From Pelagomonas calceolata (lineage: Eukaryota; Sar; Pelagophyceae; Pelagomonadales; Pelagomonadaceae), in the NCBI GenBank assembly GCA_918797485.1, contig CAKKNE010000001.1:1426001-1490000 (forward strand): DNA of 64,000 nt. The letters are read 5' to 3'. The notes beneath the pieces were generated by a model. It did no database searches, was not told where the DNA came from, and worked only from the letters and a program-made list of their open reading frames with translations. Below are positions 1 to 9,389 of the stretch, piece after piece; the first letter of the stretch is position 1, and each line of letters begins with the position of its first letter. Position numbers and translations under genes: made by a program.

Positions 1-194
1 TATCGCTGCGGCTGTCCTGCAGCTGCCCTGCAGATATCTGCCGCGCGCGGCCGGCAGAGCGCTCGAGCTCGATCGCGCTCTCGCAGGGTTCGGGTTTTAC
101 GGGTTGTCGACGCCATCGAAGCGATTTCCTAAGTATATGTAGATGGAGAGCCAATTACCCAGCGTAGCTAGCTCTCGCCGCGGCGGCGCATCAC

Positions 195-1200
195 CTACTT
201 GCGGCCCGGGATGTACTTGGCGTTGCCCGCGCCGTCGCGAACGGTGGCGCTGCCCGGGCCCTGGTGGACGGTCTCGCCGCCTTTGTTCGTGGTCGACTGC
301 GACGCCGGGCCGGCGGACGTGTTAATCTGGAACTGGGAGGAGGGCTCTTCTTTGTCGGCCGCGTTCGCGGCCTCGACGGTCGTGGCCGTCGTCGAGTGCT
401 TGACGGCCTCTCCGGTGGACTCGCCCTCGCCCGAGTACTCGTTTTCCGTCGAGAGCGTCGTGCCCGAGGCGCAGCCGATGCCGACGCCCTCGCCGCCGGT
501 GCAGTCCGTGTTGGCTTGAGCCGCGACTTGAGCGTCGGGGAAGTAGTTGACGACGCCGGGCGTCGTGGCCGGCGCCGGGAGCGTCGTCGCGTTGCCGACC
601 TCGATCGTGGGGTCCGGCTCGCACTCCCACACCTGCGTGCACTTGCCTTGCGCCTCGCACCAGCCCCAGCCGCACGCCGAGCCGCCGCCGCAGCAGTCGT
701 GGTCGTCGTCGCCGGGGCCGCCGACGATCGGCGGGGTGTCGACCGGGACGCGCTCGCCGTTCTCCATGGTCGCGATCACCACCTCGAGGCCCTCGGCATC
801 GGGCTCAACTTGAGTAGGGGTGCCGCCTATGATGGTCCAGTAGGAGTCGAGCTGCGTCCCGCGGAGCCGCGGCGACCTGTGTGGAAATCAAAATTTTACG
901 GCGCGTTCGCCATCGACGCGACGCCTGCTCGATGGCGTGGCGATGCCGGTTCTTCGCCGCTCGACCGAGCCAGGTCGGCCGCGTCATCGCCGAGAAATGA
1001 CTTAGTGAAGAATTGTCGGGTGCACCCGACACACTGGTTGATTTCCACACAGGCGGCGACGGGCCCGGCCCGGCGACGGCGAAGAGCGCGCCGCCGGCGC
1101 AAAGGGCCAACGCGAGCACGATGCCGCGGGCGCGGCCATGCGTGACCGCGGCGGCGGGCGCCTCGGCCTCCACGGCGCCGTATTTCGACTGCTGAGACAT
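195..1200 (-). CDS. Membrane-anchored or secreted Cys-containing protein, unknown function, two exons
   Basis: Exon 1 is 1061-1200 and exon 2 is 195-876, giving 273 residues. An acidic/polar N-terminus (MSQQSKYGAVEAEAP) precedes one hydrophobic segment at about residues 26-44, which suggests a type II anchor or uncleaved signal. The exported part has a Cys cluster (DCCGGGSACGWGWC) followed by a Thr/Ser/Ala-rich low-complexity tail. The intron (877-1060) is an introner: joining at the GT of the target duplication keeps phase 2 and reads ...GPGPSPRLRGTQ..., while the other GT near the repeat gives the wrong frame. I recognise no family. The gene at 18167-19147 has a similar plan (acidic N-terminus, one membrane segment, Cys-rich exterior) but no clear sequence match. 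Confidence 0.7.
877..1052 (-). mobile_element. Introner element (type A, TIR CTGTGTGGAAATC), forms intron 877-1060
   Basis: The 176-bp element is bounded by perfect 13-bp inverted repeats (CTGTGTGGAAATC and GATTTCCACACAG) and flanked by the 8-bp duplication gcggcgac at 869-876 and 1053-1060. On the sense (minus) strand the intron starts with GTCGCCGC, the upstream duplication copy, and ends with CACACAG inside the inverted repeat. Splicing therefore removes the element plus one duplication copy. The interior has a hairpin around cgccatcgacgcgac / ctcgatggcgtgg. It encodes no transposase, so it is non-autonomous. Confidence 0.93.
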
Positions 1201-1389
1201 CTTGTGCTGATGTATCTAGTGAAAATCGAGCTTCACGCGCCTGCGTTTCGTCACAGCGGTCAAGTGCGCTGCGGAAAGTGAAGTCTGAGGGTCGCGACGA
1301 TCTCTTGTGGCGCTGGTGTCTCGACGTGGCTATTTTGCCCAGACGGGTACTTAATTTTCCCAGCACAAAACCCGCGACACATAGATCAC

Positions 1390-2674
1390 TTACACCCGCA
1401 CATACACCAGCAGTGCCGGAAGCTTCGGCTTCGCCGTGGCCAGCTCCCCGAGCAACCACTCGACGTCGCCGCTCCCGCGGTCGACAAAACGGTCGCGGAG
1501 CGTCCAGCGCGGCGGGTAGCGCAGGTCCACACTGGACGGAGGCGGCCGCGCGTAGGCCGTGTAGTGGTCGCCCTTGAAGCAGACGACGGCGACGCATTGA
1601 TACATGCCTTCCGAGCCGCCGCCGAAGGCCACCGCGGCGTCGAAGGGGAGCAGGGCGCCTCTGACGAGTTGCGCGATCGATGACGACGAGGGCGTCTCCA
1701 TCCAGGTCAGGTTCACGACTAACACCGGTGCCACGGTCTCCATCTCGCCGCCGACGGCGCACGCCCTCTCCCCGCAAGCGGTACCTGTGCGCAAATCAAC
1801 CAGTGCGTCGGGTGCGATGACGCGGCCGTGCTGGCTCCATGGAACAGTGAGGAACCGACAGCCGCCACGCCGTCGAGCAGGCGTCGCGTCGATAGCGTGG
1901 AGGTCATGATAAGCGCCATGAAATTTGATTTGTGCACAGAGCGGTACAAGAGACGGGTTCACTCGCCCGCGCCTCCCGGAACAAATCCGCAAACGTCTGT
2001 GGGGTCGACGCCGACTCCAGCAAATGTAGGATCGAAGCGGCGATCACGGGAAAGGCCCGCACGTCTCGCTTCTCATTCATCGCGCCCGCTCTAGAAGAAT
2101 CGCCGCACAAGAGACAAGGCTGCCGCACGAGCTGATACCCCACAGACGTGCAAGGACGGCTCCATTTTTCCAGATCAGACTCCAGCGCATCTAACAACAG
2201 CTCGAGCACTTCAGCGGCGTCCGCGTATGCGAAGGCCGCGGAGATGGCGCCGCCCCGCGTCGACAACGCCTGGCGCAGGGCCTCGTTTTGGGATGATGGT
2301 ATTTCGTTCTTTGATACTCCTTTCAGTACTTCTCGTAGAGCATCGGCGACGGGGCTCGAGCCCGTCGCTCGCTCGAACGCCTCCCGGAAGGCGCGCGCGG
2401 CGTACAGAGCCACACCCAAAGCCTCCAAGGAACAGTTGTTCTGCGCCGAGACGTCGGCGCCGCGCCTTGCGCTTGAAGCGTAGTCGGCGGCCTTGAAGGT
2501 CGTCGGTTGTTGTACGGCTTTCGGTTTTGTGGCTTGCTTCTCGGGCGGGCGCTCCTGGGTCAGCTTCGTCGCGAAGGACTTCTTCTTCTTCTTGCCGAAG
2601 AGGGATGGTTTCTTTTTGGGCTGCTCGGCTGGCTCGAGCGACGCCGCCGCGAGCTTGTCCTCGAGGCCCGACAT
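1390..2674 (-). CDS. USP-like ubiquitin C-terminal hydrolase, two exons
   Basis: Exon 1 is 1948-2674 and exon 2 is 1390-1784 (373 aa, starting MSGLEDK). A further in-frame ATG lies at 2782, so the start is uncertain. The Cys box is NNCSLEALGVAL with Cys about residue 81, matching the GNTCYxNS block of USP peptidases. The His box near residue 315 reads CFKGDHYTAYAR, like the family HYxAY. Two CxxC pairs (CLLC about 184, CTAC about 243) match the USP zinc ribbon, and the intron falls right at the second pair. The protein is short for a USP, and its N-terminal tail is Lys-rich. USP53/54-type members are often inactive, but here the Cys and His are present, so activity cannot be excluded. Confidence 0.75.
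1785..1939 (-). mobile_element. Introner element (type A), forms intron 1785-1947
   Basis: The 155-bp element has ends CTGTGCGCAAATC and GATTTGTGCACAG and an exact 8-bp duplication agcggtac at 1777-1784 and 1940-1947. On the minus strand the donor is GTACCGCT (duplication copy) and the acceptor is GCGCACAG. The join TCT T|GT ACC GCT restores the CTACGE zinc-ribbon codons of the USP-like gene. The interior carries the gccacgccgtcgagcag core. Confidence 0.92.
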
Positions 2675-3042
2675 TGGTCTTCGTTTCGGTGCGAGGATAC
2701 GTTGCGGAGTTCGGGCGCGCCGCGTCTCTCGCGGCGGCTCGCGCGATGGATGCGGCGACGGCGTAGGAGTGCTTGCTCTCACGCTCGCTGCAGCGTGCTC
2801 AGCGACGCTCAGCGATGCTCACCAGTTTGCGTGCGCTGCGATATCGATCACAACGATCCCTTGAGCACACTGGATCTCACTGGTAGCCTCTTGGCGTGTG
2901 TTTTGTGTGCTGCATCGAGTTGCTAGCGGTCTGTAAGACACTAGCCTACGAGACGCGTCGCTGCGACGGCGTTGGCGTGGTATAGAAGTCACCGGCAACG
3001 GGAACTCCACGGGACTAATGGACGTTAGGAACCTAGACGCGT
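2675..3042. other. Intergenic spacer with one GCTAG palindrome
   Basis: 368 bp between the USP-like start and the NAA10 stop, both on the minus strand. It probably holds the USP-like promoter or 5' leader. The only structure seen is the palindromic repeat at 2922-2945. Confidence 0.5.
2922..2945 (-). repeat. GCTAG palindromic short repeat, copy 1
   Basis: A 24-bp near-palindrome that starts gctagcggtct and ends agacactagc with a GTA loop. It lies 248 bp upstream of the USP-like start codon. Six related copies occur in the window (9271, 10616, 38954, 41116, 46153, 58129), all in this orientation. Confidence 0.8.
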
Positions 3043-3606
3043 TCATGGCGGCGGCGGCGGCTCCACGGCCCCCACCTGACCCGGAGCAGAGGGCGGCACC
3101 TCAGGTACTGGCGACGCCGGCGGCGTCGGCTTCTCCGAAGCCTTGGTAGATACAAAGACCTTGCGCATGTCGTAGGCGTCCTCGCCGTCCGCGTAGTAGC
3201 CTCTCTCCACATCCCTAATCTCATAATCCAGCGTCTGGGAATATAAATGGAACGCCGCTCGGTTCGACTTCCGCACATGCAAGGCCACGTGGTGCGCGTC
3301 GAACGATTCCGTCATCCGGTTGTGGCTGGCGGTCATGAGCTTCGTCGCCAGGCCGCACTTCCGGTGGGTGCGTAGTACGGACAGAGACGTAATGTGGCCG
3401 TGGGGGGGCGTGTCTTCCTCCTCCATCTTGGCCAAAACGTATCCTACGACCTTGCCCTTATGGTCCTCCGCCACTTGGAGGAGTTGGGGCCAACTTAGTA
3501 CATGATAGAAGTAGTACTTGAGGTTGTAGTTCTCCGGTAAGCACCACAAATTTGTTTGTTGCATATTCAATAAGTCAAAAACGGTGGCTTCCCTTACGGA
3601 GAGCAT
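3043..3606 (-). CDS. NAA10: N-alpha-acetyltransferase 10, catalytic subunit of NatA
   Basis: Single exon, 187 aa. It is the GNAT enzyme that acetylates protein N-termini exposed after Met removal, acting with NAA15 at the ribosome. The sequence is collinear with the ARD1/NAA10 family from the N-terminus: LCLPENY-like [29 protein letters not shown], the acetyl-CoA-binding loop [23 protein letters not shown] and the signature [11 protein letters not shown]. The C-terminal 35 residues are a Pro-rich tail of the kind that varies in this family. The start [16 protein letters not shown] matches family starts. No intron is present. Confidence 0.96.
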   Translation of the reverse strand: MLSVREATVFDLLNMQQTNLWCLPENYNLKYYFYHVLSWPQLLQVAEDHKGKVVGYVLAKMEEEDTPPHGHITSLSVLRTHRKCGLATKLMTASHNRMTESFDAHHVALHVRKSNRAAFHLYSQTLDYEIRDVERGYYADGEDAYDMRKVFVSTKASEKPTPPASPVPEVPPSAPGQVGAVEPPPPP

Positions 3607-4217
3607 CTTGTCGGTCGCTTTCCGATCGCTTCGGCGTTACGAAGCTTGATCTATCGATTGCGCTTCAGGCTGCGGCAAGGCGTCGGCGGCGACGCCTCCG
3701 GGCCTCTCCGGCCGTCCGCGGCGCTCGCGCGCGGCTAAAATCCGTCAGCGAGGCGCCCAGCCTTTAGCAAGCTTGGCGCTGCCACAGCGATGGGCGTAGC
3801 CTCACCACCGCTAGCAAGCGGGTCGGCGCTGACCCTGCGCAAGCTCACACGTGGCCTATGCTACCAGCTAGTGCACACGCCACCGCGCCAGACGAGTATT
3901 TTGTGGAAATCTAGCACGTCTATGAACTAGCTAACTCTCGGACGCGACGTATACGCACGGCGGCGCGAACGAGCGCATCGAGGCGCAATTCTCGTCAACA
4001 GATTTGGCCACAGCGACAAATCGCTCGGTGTGCCAGCTGAGCTCTACAGCGTGGCCAGCAAGGCCTGGTGCATCATCGCTGCACAAACGCACGACGCACG
4101 CGACGCCTTCATTCGCGAGCGCACGGTTCGCAGTGGTCGTCTAACGACCAGCAAGACCAGCACGCAGCCTTGCAAAAGCCAACTCACAGCCGTCTCAGCC
4201 GGTAGCACTCGGTAACC
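3607..4217. other. Divergent promoter region of NAA10 and the DGAT2-like gene
   Basis: 611 bp between two start codons on opposite strands. It is GC-rich with no convincing long ORF and no introner core. It presumably contains both promoters and 5' leaders; no specific motif could be assigned. Confidence 0.5.
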
Positions 4218-5234
4218 ATGGTCCCCGCCCTCACGCAACCAACAAGATCTTATATAGACGGCACGCCGACGCAGCGGCGACTAGGGTTTGTCGCCGCATC
4301 CATCTTCAGCGCTACTTATGTGATCGCGCCCGTCTACTTACTTATCACGGGCGTCACGCTCGTCCGAGCGAAAAGGCCGCTGTCCAGAGACGTGTGGCTC
4401 CTCACCCTACCTCTGATAGCCTCGGCCCTCATCCCGGCCAAGATCCTGCCCAAGTTCGGCCGCTGGCTCCTCCAGACGAAATTCATGGCCTGCGTGCCGT
4501 ACTATTTTGAATACGAAGAATATCACGAGATCACGGACCAAGAAGTCCTGAAGCTCCACGAGGAGGGCAAGCGCGTGATTGGGTGCATGCACCCGCACGG
4601 CGTGTTTCCCTTTGTAAGCGTGTGTGCGGTCACGTCGACGCTCCAAGCTAAAGATGGCTTCGGGGACGGCATCCTCGACCTCCCGACGGCCGTCGCCAAC
4701 GTGATCCGGACGATGCCCATCCTGAAGGACGTGGTGGGGGTCTTCGGCTGCATCGACGCCTCCGGCTCGTACTTGAAGTCGCGACTCCAGCGGAGGAAGG
4801 GCTCCGTGGTCCTCTACGTCGGCGGCATGGTCGAGCTCTTCTACGCGTCTCCTAAAAAAGAGACGGTCTTCCTCAAGCAGCGCAAGGGCTTCGTCAAGCT
4901 CGCGTTACGCACTGGAGCCGACCTCGTACCCGTGTACTTATTTGGCAACACCACTTCACTAGAGGCTTTAAAATGGCCCATCCTCGCCAAAATCTCGCGG
5001 AAGACGGGCGTGTCCTTCACGCTGTTCTGGGGGCGGTGGTTTTTACCATTGCCAAAAAAAGTGAAGCTGACCTACGCGCGCGGCCGGCCTTTAGGGTTAC
5101 CTCATATTGAGAACCCCACCGATGCCGATGTCGAAAAGTACCACGCGTTGTACGTCCAAAAGCTCGTGGAGCTCTTCGACCGGTACAAGAAGTTCAATCC
5201 CGACTACGCGGATAAACAGCTGGCGGTGGAGTGA
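4218..5234 (+). CDS. DGAT2-family acyl-CoA acyltransferase
   Basis: Single exon, 338 aa, typical for DGAT2 (diacylglycerol to triacylglycerol, ER membrane and lipid droplets). Hydrophobic hairpin segments at about 23-46 and 59-75 form the membrane anchor. The catalytic HPHG is at 125-128. Other family blocks are FMACVPYYFEYE upstream of it, GGMVE at 202-206, RKGFVKLAL at 222-230 and VPVYLFGN at 238-244. Monoacylglycerol or wax-ester acyltransferases share these motifs, so substrate class is inferred only. The start MVPALTQPTR places the first hydrophobic segment as in homologues. Confidence 0.93.
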   Translation: MVPALTQPTRSYIDGTPTQRRLGFVAASIFSATYVIAPVYLLITGVTLVRAKRPLSRDVWLLTLPLIASALIPAKILPKFGRWLLQTKFMACVPYYFEYEEYHEITDQEVLKLHEEGKRVIGCMHPHGVFPFVSVCAVTSTLQAKDGFGDGILDLPTAVANVIRTMPILKDVVGVFGCIDASGSYLKSRLQRRKGSVVLYVGGMVELFYASPKKETVFLKQRKGFVKLALRTGADLVPVYLFGNTTSLEALKWPILAKISRKTGVSFTLFWGRWFLPLPKKVKLTYARGRPLGLPHIENPTDADVEKYHALYVQKLVELFDRYKKFNPDYADKQLAVE

Positions 5235-5367
5235 TAATAAGTATTAATTCATTTAGGAGCCTTGCTCTCCCTCTGTGGGGGACTTGTCGCGTCGATGGCG
5301 TATGGGTGGCTTATCTGAAAGGGTGAGCCTGTACTATCGGGACGGGTTTCCCAGGTAAATTTTGCTA

Positions 5368-5721
5368 ATGCAGCGGCCCTTAGCAGCCAGCAACTACGCG
5401 GCGTCCCTCAAGGACCTATCGCGCTTCGAAGAAGTCAAGTCGGTGCTGCGCAAAACGATGCCCGTGGCGCGGCGCGTCCTCGGAGACGGTCATGACATCA
5501 CGCTCAGGATGAGGGGGTGTTACGGGGAGACGCTCTACACGGACAACGGCGCCACGCTCGACGATCTCCGCGAGGCAGTGACGACGCTCGAGGAGATAGA
5601 ACGGATCGCGCGGCGCGTGCTCGGCGGCGCGCATCCGCTCACAGTGGATATTGAGGGCGATTTGCAAGGCGCGCGAGCCGTGCTCCGCGCCCGCGAACGA
5701 CTGGCTAGCCCGAGTGCGTAA
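5368..5721 (+). CDS. TPR (kinesin-light-chain-like) repeat fragment
   Basis: 117 aa starting MQRPLAASNYAASL. Two TPR-like units show the pattern A..LG..H..TL (ARRVLGDGHDITLR and ARRVLGGAHPLTV) that is common in TPR_10/12 proteins. It is too short for a whole TPR protein and lacks a capping helix. The 130 bp upstream contain an introner-core remnant (gtcgcgtcgatggcg, 5289-5303), so this may be a 3' exon or a decayed copy. It is followed closely by eL8 on the other strand. Confidence 0.45.
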   Translation: MQRPLAASNYAASLKDLSRFEEVKSVLRKTMPVARRVLGDGHDITLRMRGCYGETLYTDNGATLDDLREAVTTLEEIERIARRVLGGAHPLTVDIEGDLQGARAVLRARERLASPSA

Positions 5722-5789
5722 GGGAGTATCCCACCACCACGCCACCGCCGCGAAACAATTAAACGAACCCACCAATTTACGCCACCCCT

Positions 5790-6557
5790 CTAGACCTGGG
5801 ACCGCTTCGCGAGCTCCTCGGCCAACGCCTTCTCGCGCTTCTCCAACTTCCGCTGCGTCTTCAAACCCATGATGCCGCCGCCCCAGGGGTGGCGCGTCAC
5901 GTCGTTGTACATGGCCTTGAAGGTGCTCTTGAGCTGGTCTAGGCTGTGTTGGTCCTCCTTGCGGACGGACGTGAACGCGACGGCGGCGCACGTTTTTTGG
6001 CGCGTCACGGTCCCCAATCGAGACTTGTCCTTGACGATGCAGTAGGGCACGTCCATCTTCTTGCACAAAGCGGGTAACCAGACCACGAGCTCGACGGGGT
6101 CCACATCCGACGCGATGCACACGAGCTTCGCTTTCTTCGACTCAATTAAATAGGTAACATGCTTCAACCCGAACTTGATGACGTGCGGCGCCTTGTCGTC
6201 CTTCTTGCCGCCCTCGGCGATCGCCTTCAAACGGTCGGCCTTCGCGGCCTTGTCCTCGGGCTGGTACTTCATGCACAATTTTAAGAGTTCCGTGGCCTGG
6301 TTCTTGTCGAGCGTCGTCTTGAACTGCTGCAACGCGGGCGGGATCTTGAGGCGCTCCTTCAGGATCTTGCGCTGGCGCTGGAGGCGGACATATCTGGGCC
6401 ACTTGACGAACCTCGACAGGTCGCGCGTCGGCCGGATGTCGCCGCCGACGCGGAAGTTCCGCGGCGTCGCCTGGAAGAGGGGGTCCTGGCGCTTCTCGGG
6501 CGCCGGGGCCGGCTTCTTCTTCTCGGGCTCCTTCTTGGAGCTCTTCTTGGACGGCAT
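5790..6557 (-). CDS. RPL7A: 60S ribosomal protein eL8 (L7a)
   Basis: Single exon, 255 aa, close to the roughly 266 aa of animal L7a. The Lys-rich N-terminus (MPSKKSSKKEPEKKK) is followed by the diagnostic PLFQATPRNFRVGGDIRPTRDLSRFVKWPRY-type block. The L7Ae/L30e RNA-binding fold follows (HVTYLIESKKAKLVCIASDVDP, then LVVWLPALCKKMDVPYCIVK), and the protein ends with the GGGIMGLKTQ region. The start at 6557 is preferred over an upstream in-frame ATG at 6899, whose extension is Arg/Ala-rich and not family-like. Confidence 0.96.
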   Translation of the reverse strand: MPSKKSSKKEPEKKKPAPAPEKRQDPLFQATPRNFRVGGDIRPTRDLSRFVKWPRYVRLQRQRKILKERLKIPPALQQFKTTLDKNQATELLKLCMKYQPEDKAAKADRLKAIAEGGKKDDKAPHVIKFGLKHVTYLIESKKAKLVCIASDVDPVELVVWLPALCKKMDVPYCIVKDKSRLGTVTRQKTCAAVAFTSVRKEDQHSLDQLKSTFKAMYNDVTRHPWGGGIMGLKTQRKLEKREKALAEELAKRSQV

Positions 6558-7338
6558 GGTCGCGACCTGCGTTGCGGGATTGGTGAGTGCTCGCCCTCGC
6601 GGCGGCGTGCTCTCGTGCCTCGCGTCGGCGCGTCGGCCTCGGCGCTTTCGTGTCTCTTCGCGAGCCGCGGCGACGGCGTGCGGCAGCACCGCTCGCTCTG
6701 GCTGCGGCGGCGCTCGCCGGCGGCGCTTCGCACAGCTGCGAGCTCCCGCGGCGGCGGCGTGCTCGCCGGCGCACCGGTGCTGCAGAGGGCGAACTTTTTC
6801 GCTATGCGTCGCGGCGCACCGCTTGCTTCGCTTGCCTCGCTTAGGTGCTGCTTGCACGCAGGCGAGCTCTAGCGAGCGGCCGCGGCGTCGCAAGTTCACA
6901 GCCTCTCTGCTGCTCGTGACGTCTCAGCCGTCCGTCAGTCCTATTTCAACGCTGTAGTGTGCCGTCGCTCAAGCAAATTAGCCGTGCCGTCTCCAGTCCA
7001 GCCGGCGATCGAGGCTGATTACAGCCCTATGAATCGCGCCCGTGGAGACGTTTCCCGCCGCAGAGGAGCGCTGTAAGACCACTCGGCGCACCCTTGGAGC
7101 AATCCCCAAAATTCGTGCGGGTTGCTTCAATGAACACACTACTTTTCCCCTCCGTCAGCCCTTCGCGGTTGTGAACCACGCGTTGGACGACGCAACGCTG
7201 GGCACATGAGTCTGTTTTGTTGGTAGTTATACGGGAAGAGGGGAGGGCGGGAGGGTCGGGGGGCGCCCGGGGACTCCCATCCCGCTGCACGGCGCGCGGC
7301 GCGCGGGATAATAGCAGGGTCTGCAAAGACAATAAATA
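6558..7338. other. Upstream region of eL8 and 3' flank of the ankyrin/exonuclease gene
   Basis: 781 bp. The first half is extremely rich in CG and Arg-codon-like triplets and forms long spurious ORFs on both strands with no domain. The second half ends near aataaatatt just before the next gene's stop codon. No RNA gene, repeat or introner was seen. Confidence 0.45.
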
Positions 7339-9222
7339 TTAAGCACACATAGCATCATGCAACGCGAACAAGACGGAAGCGTCCAGCGCCGCGTACGCGA
7401 CCTGCGCGTGCGACAGCGGCCGCCGCTCCCAGTCCGAGCACTGCTCGGACTTGTCGAGGCGCTGGCCGAGCCACGTCGCGCAGGCGTCCCGGAGCCCTAC
7501 GTGGCCCGCCCGCTGCAGGTCCACGACGAGCCGCCGCGGGCGGCCGGCGGCGGCGGGCAGCAGCGCCTCGAGGCGGACGCGGTCGTGCTCGAACGCGAAG
7601 CCAAGGAGGGGACCCTCGCCGTAGAGAAGCCCCTCGACGAAGCGTCCGAGGGCATCGGTCCGGCGGAGCGTCAGCGCGTCGACGAGGTAGACGCGCTCGC
7701 CGACCGCGGCCTGAATCAGCGCCGGCGGCGCCGCGGGGTCATCGTCGCCGGATTGGCCCCATTCCGTGTCGACGGCCACGCGGCTCGCCGCGGCGACCGC
7801 CGCGCCCGCGGCGTCCAACGAAGCTGCGTCGCCGACCCAGACCACGGAACTGGTAGGGACCGGTTCGAGCGGCGGCAGCGACGCGTAAGCGACGACCGGC
7901 GCGCTCTTCGCGACGGGCGGCGGCTCGGGCGCCCCTATGGCGGCGCTGTACTTGGCGCCGACGCCCAGGGTGACCGCGAGCGCATCGATAGCGTCGAGCC
8001 CGTCGCCTCCGGGCAGGCAGGCGACGCCCCACGCGCGCGCGTGGACCAGCGAGTCGACCGTCGCGCCGCCCTCGCTCTTCCGCCGGCGCCTCGACGCCGC
8101 TAATACGCCATAGACACCGAGGGCCTCGCCCGCGTGGAGGCGTCGGCCGAGCGCCTCGAGTGCGATCTTCCAAAGCTCCGTCGCGCATGTGGGCTCAGAA
8201 GCACCGCCGCGGGCGTAGAGCTCCAGCGCCGTCGCGTAGGACTGGGGATCCGCCCGAGCGAAGTCGACGAGGGCCGCCGGCTCGAATACCGCGCCACCGC
8301 CGAGCAGCGCCTCCAACACCAATCGTATCGGCCGCCGGTCCCGCGTCGGGAGCGCGCGGCCCAGCGCGCCGTCGGCGCAGGCGCGGAGCAGCGTTGGCGC
8401 GTCGCGCGCCGCGGCGTCGACCAGCGCGGGGCCGAGCACGCGCTTGGACGCGTCGCGCACCGGCGTCGGCCGCGACGCGGCCGCGGCCGCGCACGCCGAC
8501 AGAACGAGCGCCCGCGACAGCGACGCCGCGTCCTCCGCCGCGCGGCAGCGCTCGCTCGTCGCCGCGGTCTCGGCCGCGAGCGCCGCCTCGCGCCGGTCCG
8601 CCTCGTTCGAGGCGTCGTCCGGAAATGCCTCCCCGAGCTTCGCGCGGCAGACGGCGCAGGTCTTGGCATGTTCTGCCTGGGCGGCGAGCGCGTCCGGGTC
8701 GTCGACGAAGGAGCGCCACGGGCCACCCGTCGCCTCGGCGTGCTCGAGCAGCGCCACGACCTCGGGCGACGCGCGCCCGCGCGCCATGTCCAGCGCCGTG
8801 TCGCCCGTCACTGTACGAACGCACGCCGACGCGCCGGCGTGCAGCAGCGTCACGATCGTGGCGTCGCGGCCGCGGCCCGCGGCGAAGATCAACGCGGTGT
8901 GGCCGCGGCGCGTCGTCGTGTCGACGTTTGCACCGCGTCGTAAAAGCTCCTCGACGACCGCGGCCGTCGGTCGGAACTGCGCCGCGAGCATGAGCGCCGT
9001 CTTGCCGTTCGCATTGCCCCCGTCGATCGATGCGGCCGGGCACGCGCGCACGAGAGCGATGCACGACTCGTCGTCGCAGCGACGCGCCTGCGAGACTGCT
9101 TTGCGCAGCTCTCGACTCGAGATTGGTTGCGTTGGCTGCATTGGTTGCATTCGCGTTGGGTGCATTGCTGCCGTGAGCGCAGCCATGCACCACAGCAGCG
9201 CGTTGAGGCTACGATATCGCAT
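7339..9222 (-). CDS. Ankyrin-repeat protein fused to a DEDDy 3'-5' exonuclease
   Basis: Single exon, 627 aa. Residues about 65-165 form ankyrin repeats (NGKTALMLAAQF, RGHTALIFAAGRG, TGDTALDMARGR). The middle is an Ala-rich helical region of about 300 residues. The C-terminus (about 470-625) is a DnaQ-like exonuclease: motif I VAVDTEW, motif II GFAFEHDRVRL and the DEDDy motif III near AQVAYAALDASVL. This resembles the EXD3/MUT-7 and WRN-exo families, which trim RNA or DNA 3' ends. The N-terminus has a short hydrophobic stretch (LNALLWCMAALTAA), a possible signal or anchor. Which nucleic acid it acts on is unknown. Confidence 0.8.
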   Translation of the reverse strand: MRYRSLNALLWCMAALTAAMHPTRMQPMQPTQPISSRELRKAVSQARRCDDESCIALVRACPAASIDGGNANGKTALMLAAQFRPTAAVVEELLRRGANVDTTTRRGHTALIFAAGRGRDATIVTLLHAGASACVRTVTGDTALDMARGRASPEVVALLEHAEATGGPWRSFVDDPDALAAQAEHAKTCAVCRAKLGEAFPDDASNEADRREAALAAETAATSERCRAAEDAASLSRALVLSACAAAAASRPTPVRDASKRVLGPALVDAAARDAPTLLRACADGALGRALPTRDRRPIRLVLEALLGGGAVFEPAALVDFARADPQSYATALELYARGGASEPTCATELWKIALEALGRRLHAGEALGVYGVLAASRRRRKSEGGATVDSLVHARAWGVACLPGGDGLDAIDALAVTLGVGAKYSAAIGAPEPPPVAKSAPVVAYASLPPLEPVPTSSVVWVGDAASLDAAGAAVAAASRVAVDTEWGQSGDDDPAAPPALIQAAVGERVYLVDALTLRRTDALGRFVEGLLYGEGPLLGFAFEHDRVRLEALLPAAAGRPRRLVVDLQRAGHVGLRDACATWLGQRLDKSEQCSDWERRPLSHAQVAYAALDASVLFALHDAMCA

Positions 9223-9270
9223 TCATGTGGTGAGAGTCAGACTGATGGTCTCAGTCAGATCGTATTCGGG

Positions 9271-9292
9271 GCTAGCGGCCAGGGACACTAGC
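9271..9292 (-). repeat. GCTAG palindromic short repeat, copy 2
   Basis: 22-bp diverged copy (gctagcggcc ... ggacactagc), 49 bp upstream of the ankyrin/exonuclease start codon. Confidence 0.7.
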
Positions 9293-9389
9293 AAATTTAC
9301 GAGCTCGTACCAGAGGCCGCCCACTAGCACTAGCACCGCAACAGATAGCCAAACTAACATTTAATTATTAGTCAACGACACATCCAACA

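Noticed and set aside
264-1145. Plus-strand 293-codon open frame
   Set aside because: Arg/Ala-rich shadow of the minus-strand gene; it runs straight through an introner with clear splice logic on the other strand.
6142-6957. Long open frames on both strands upstream of and inside the eL8 gene
   Set aside because: Very high GC removes stop codons; the eL8 frame is unmistakable and the others are low-complexity Arg/Ala/Pro.
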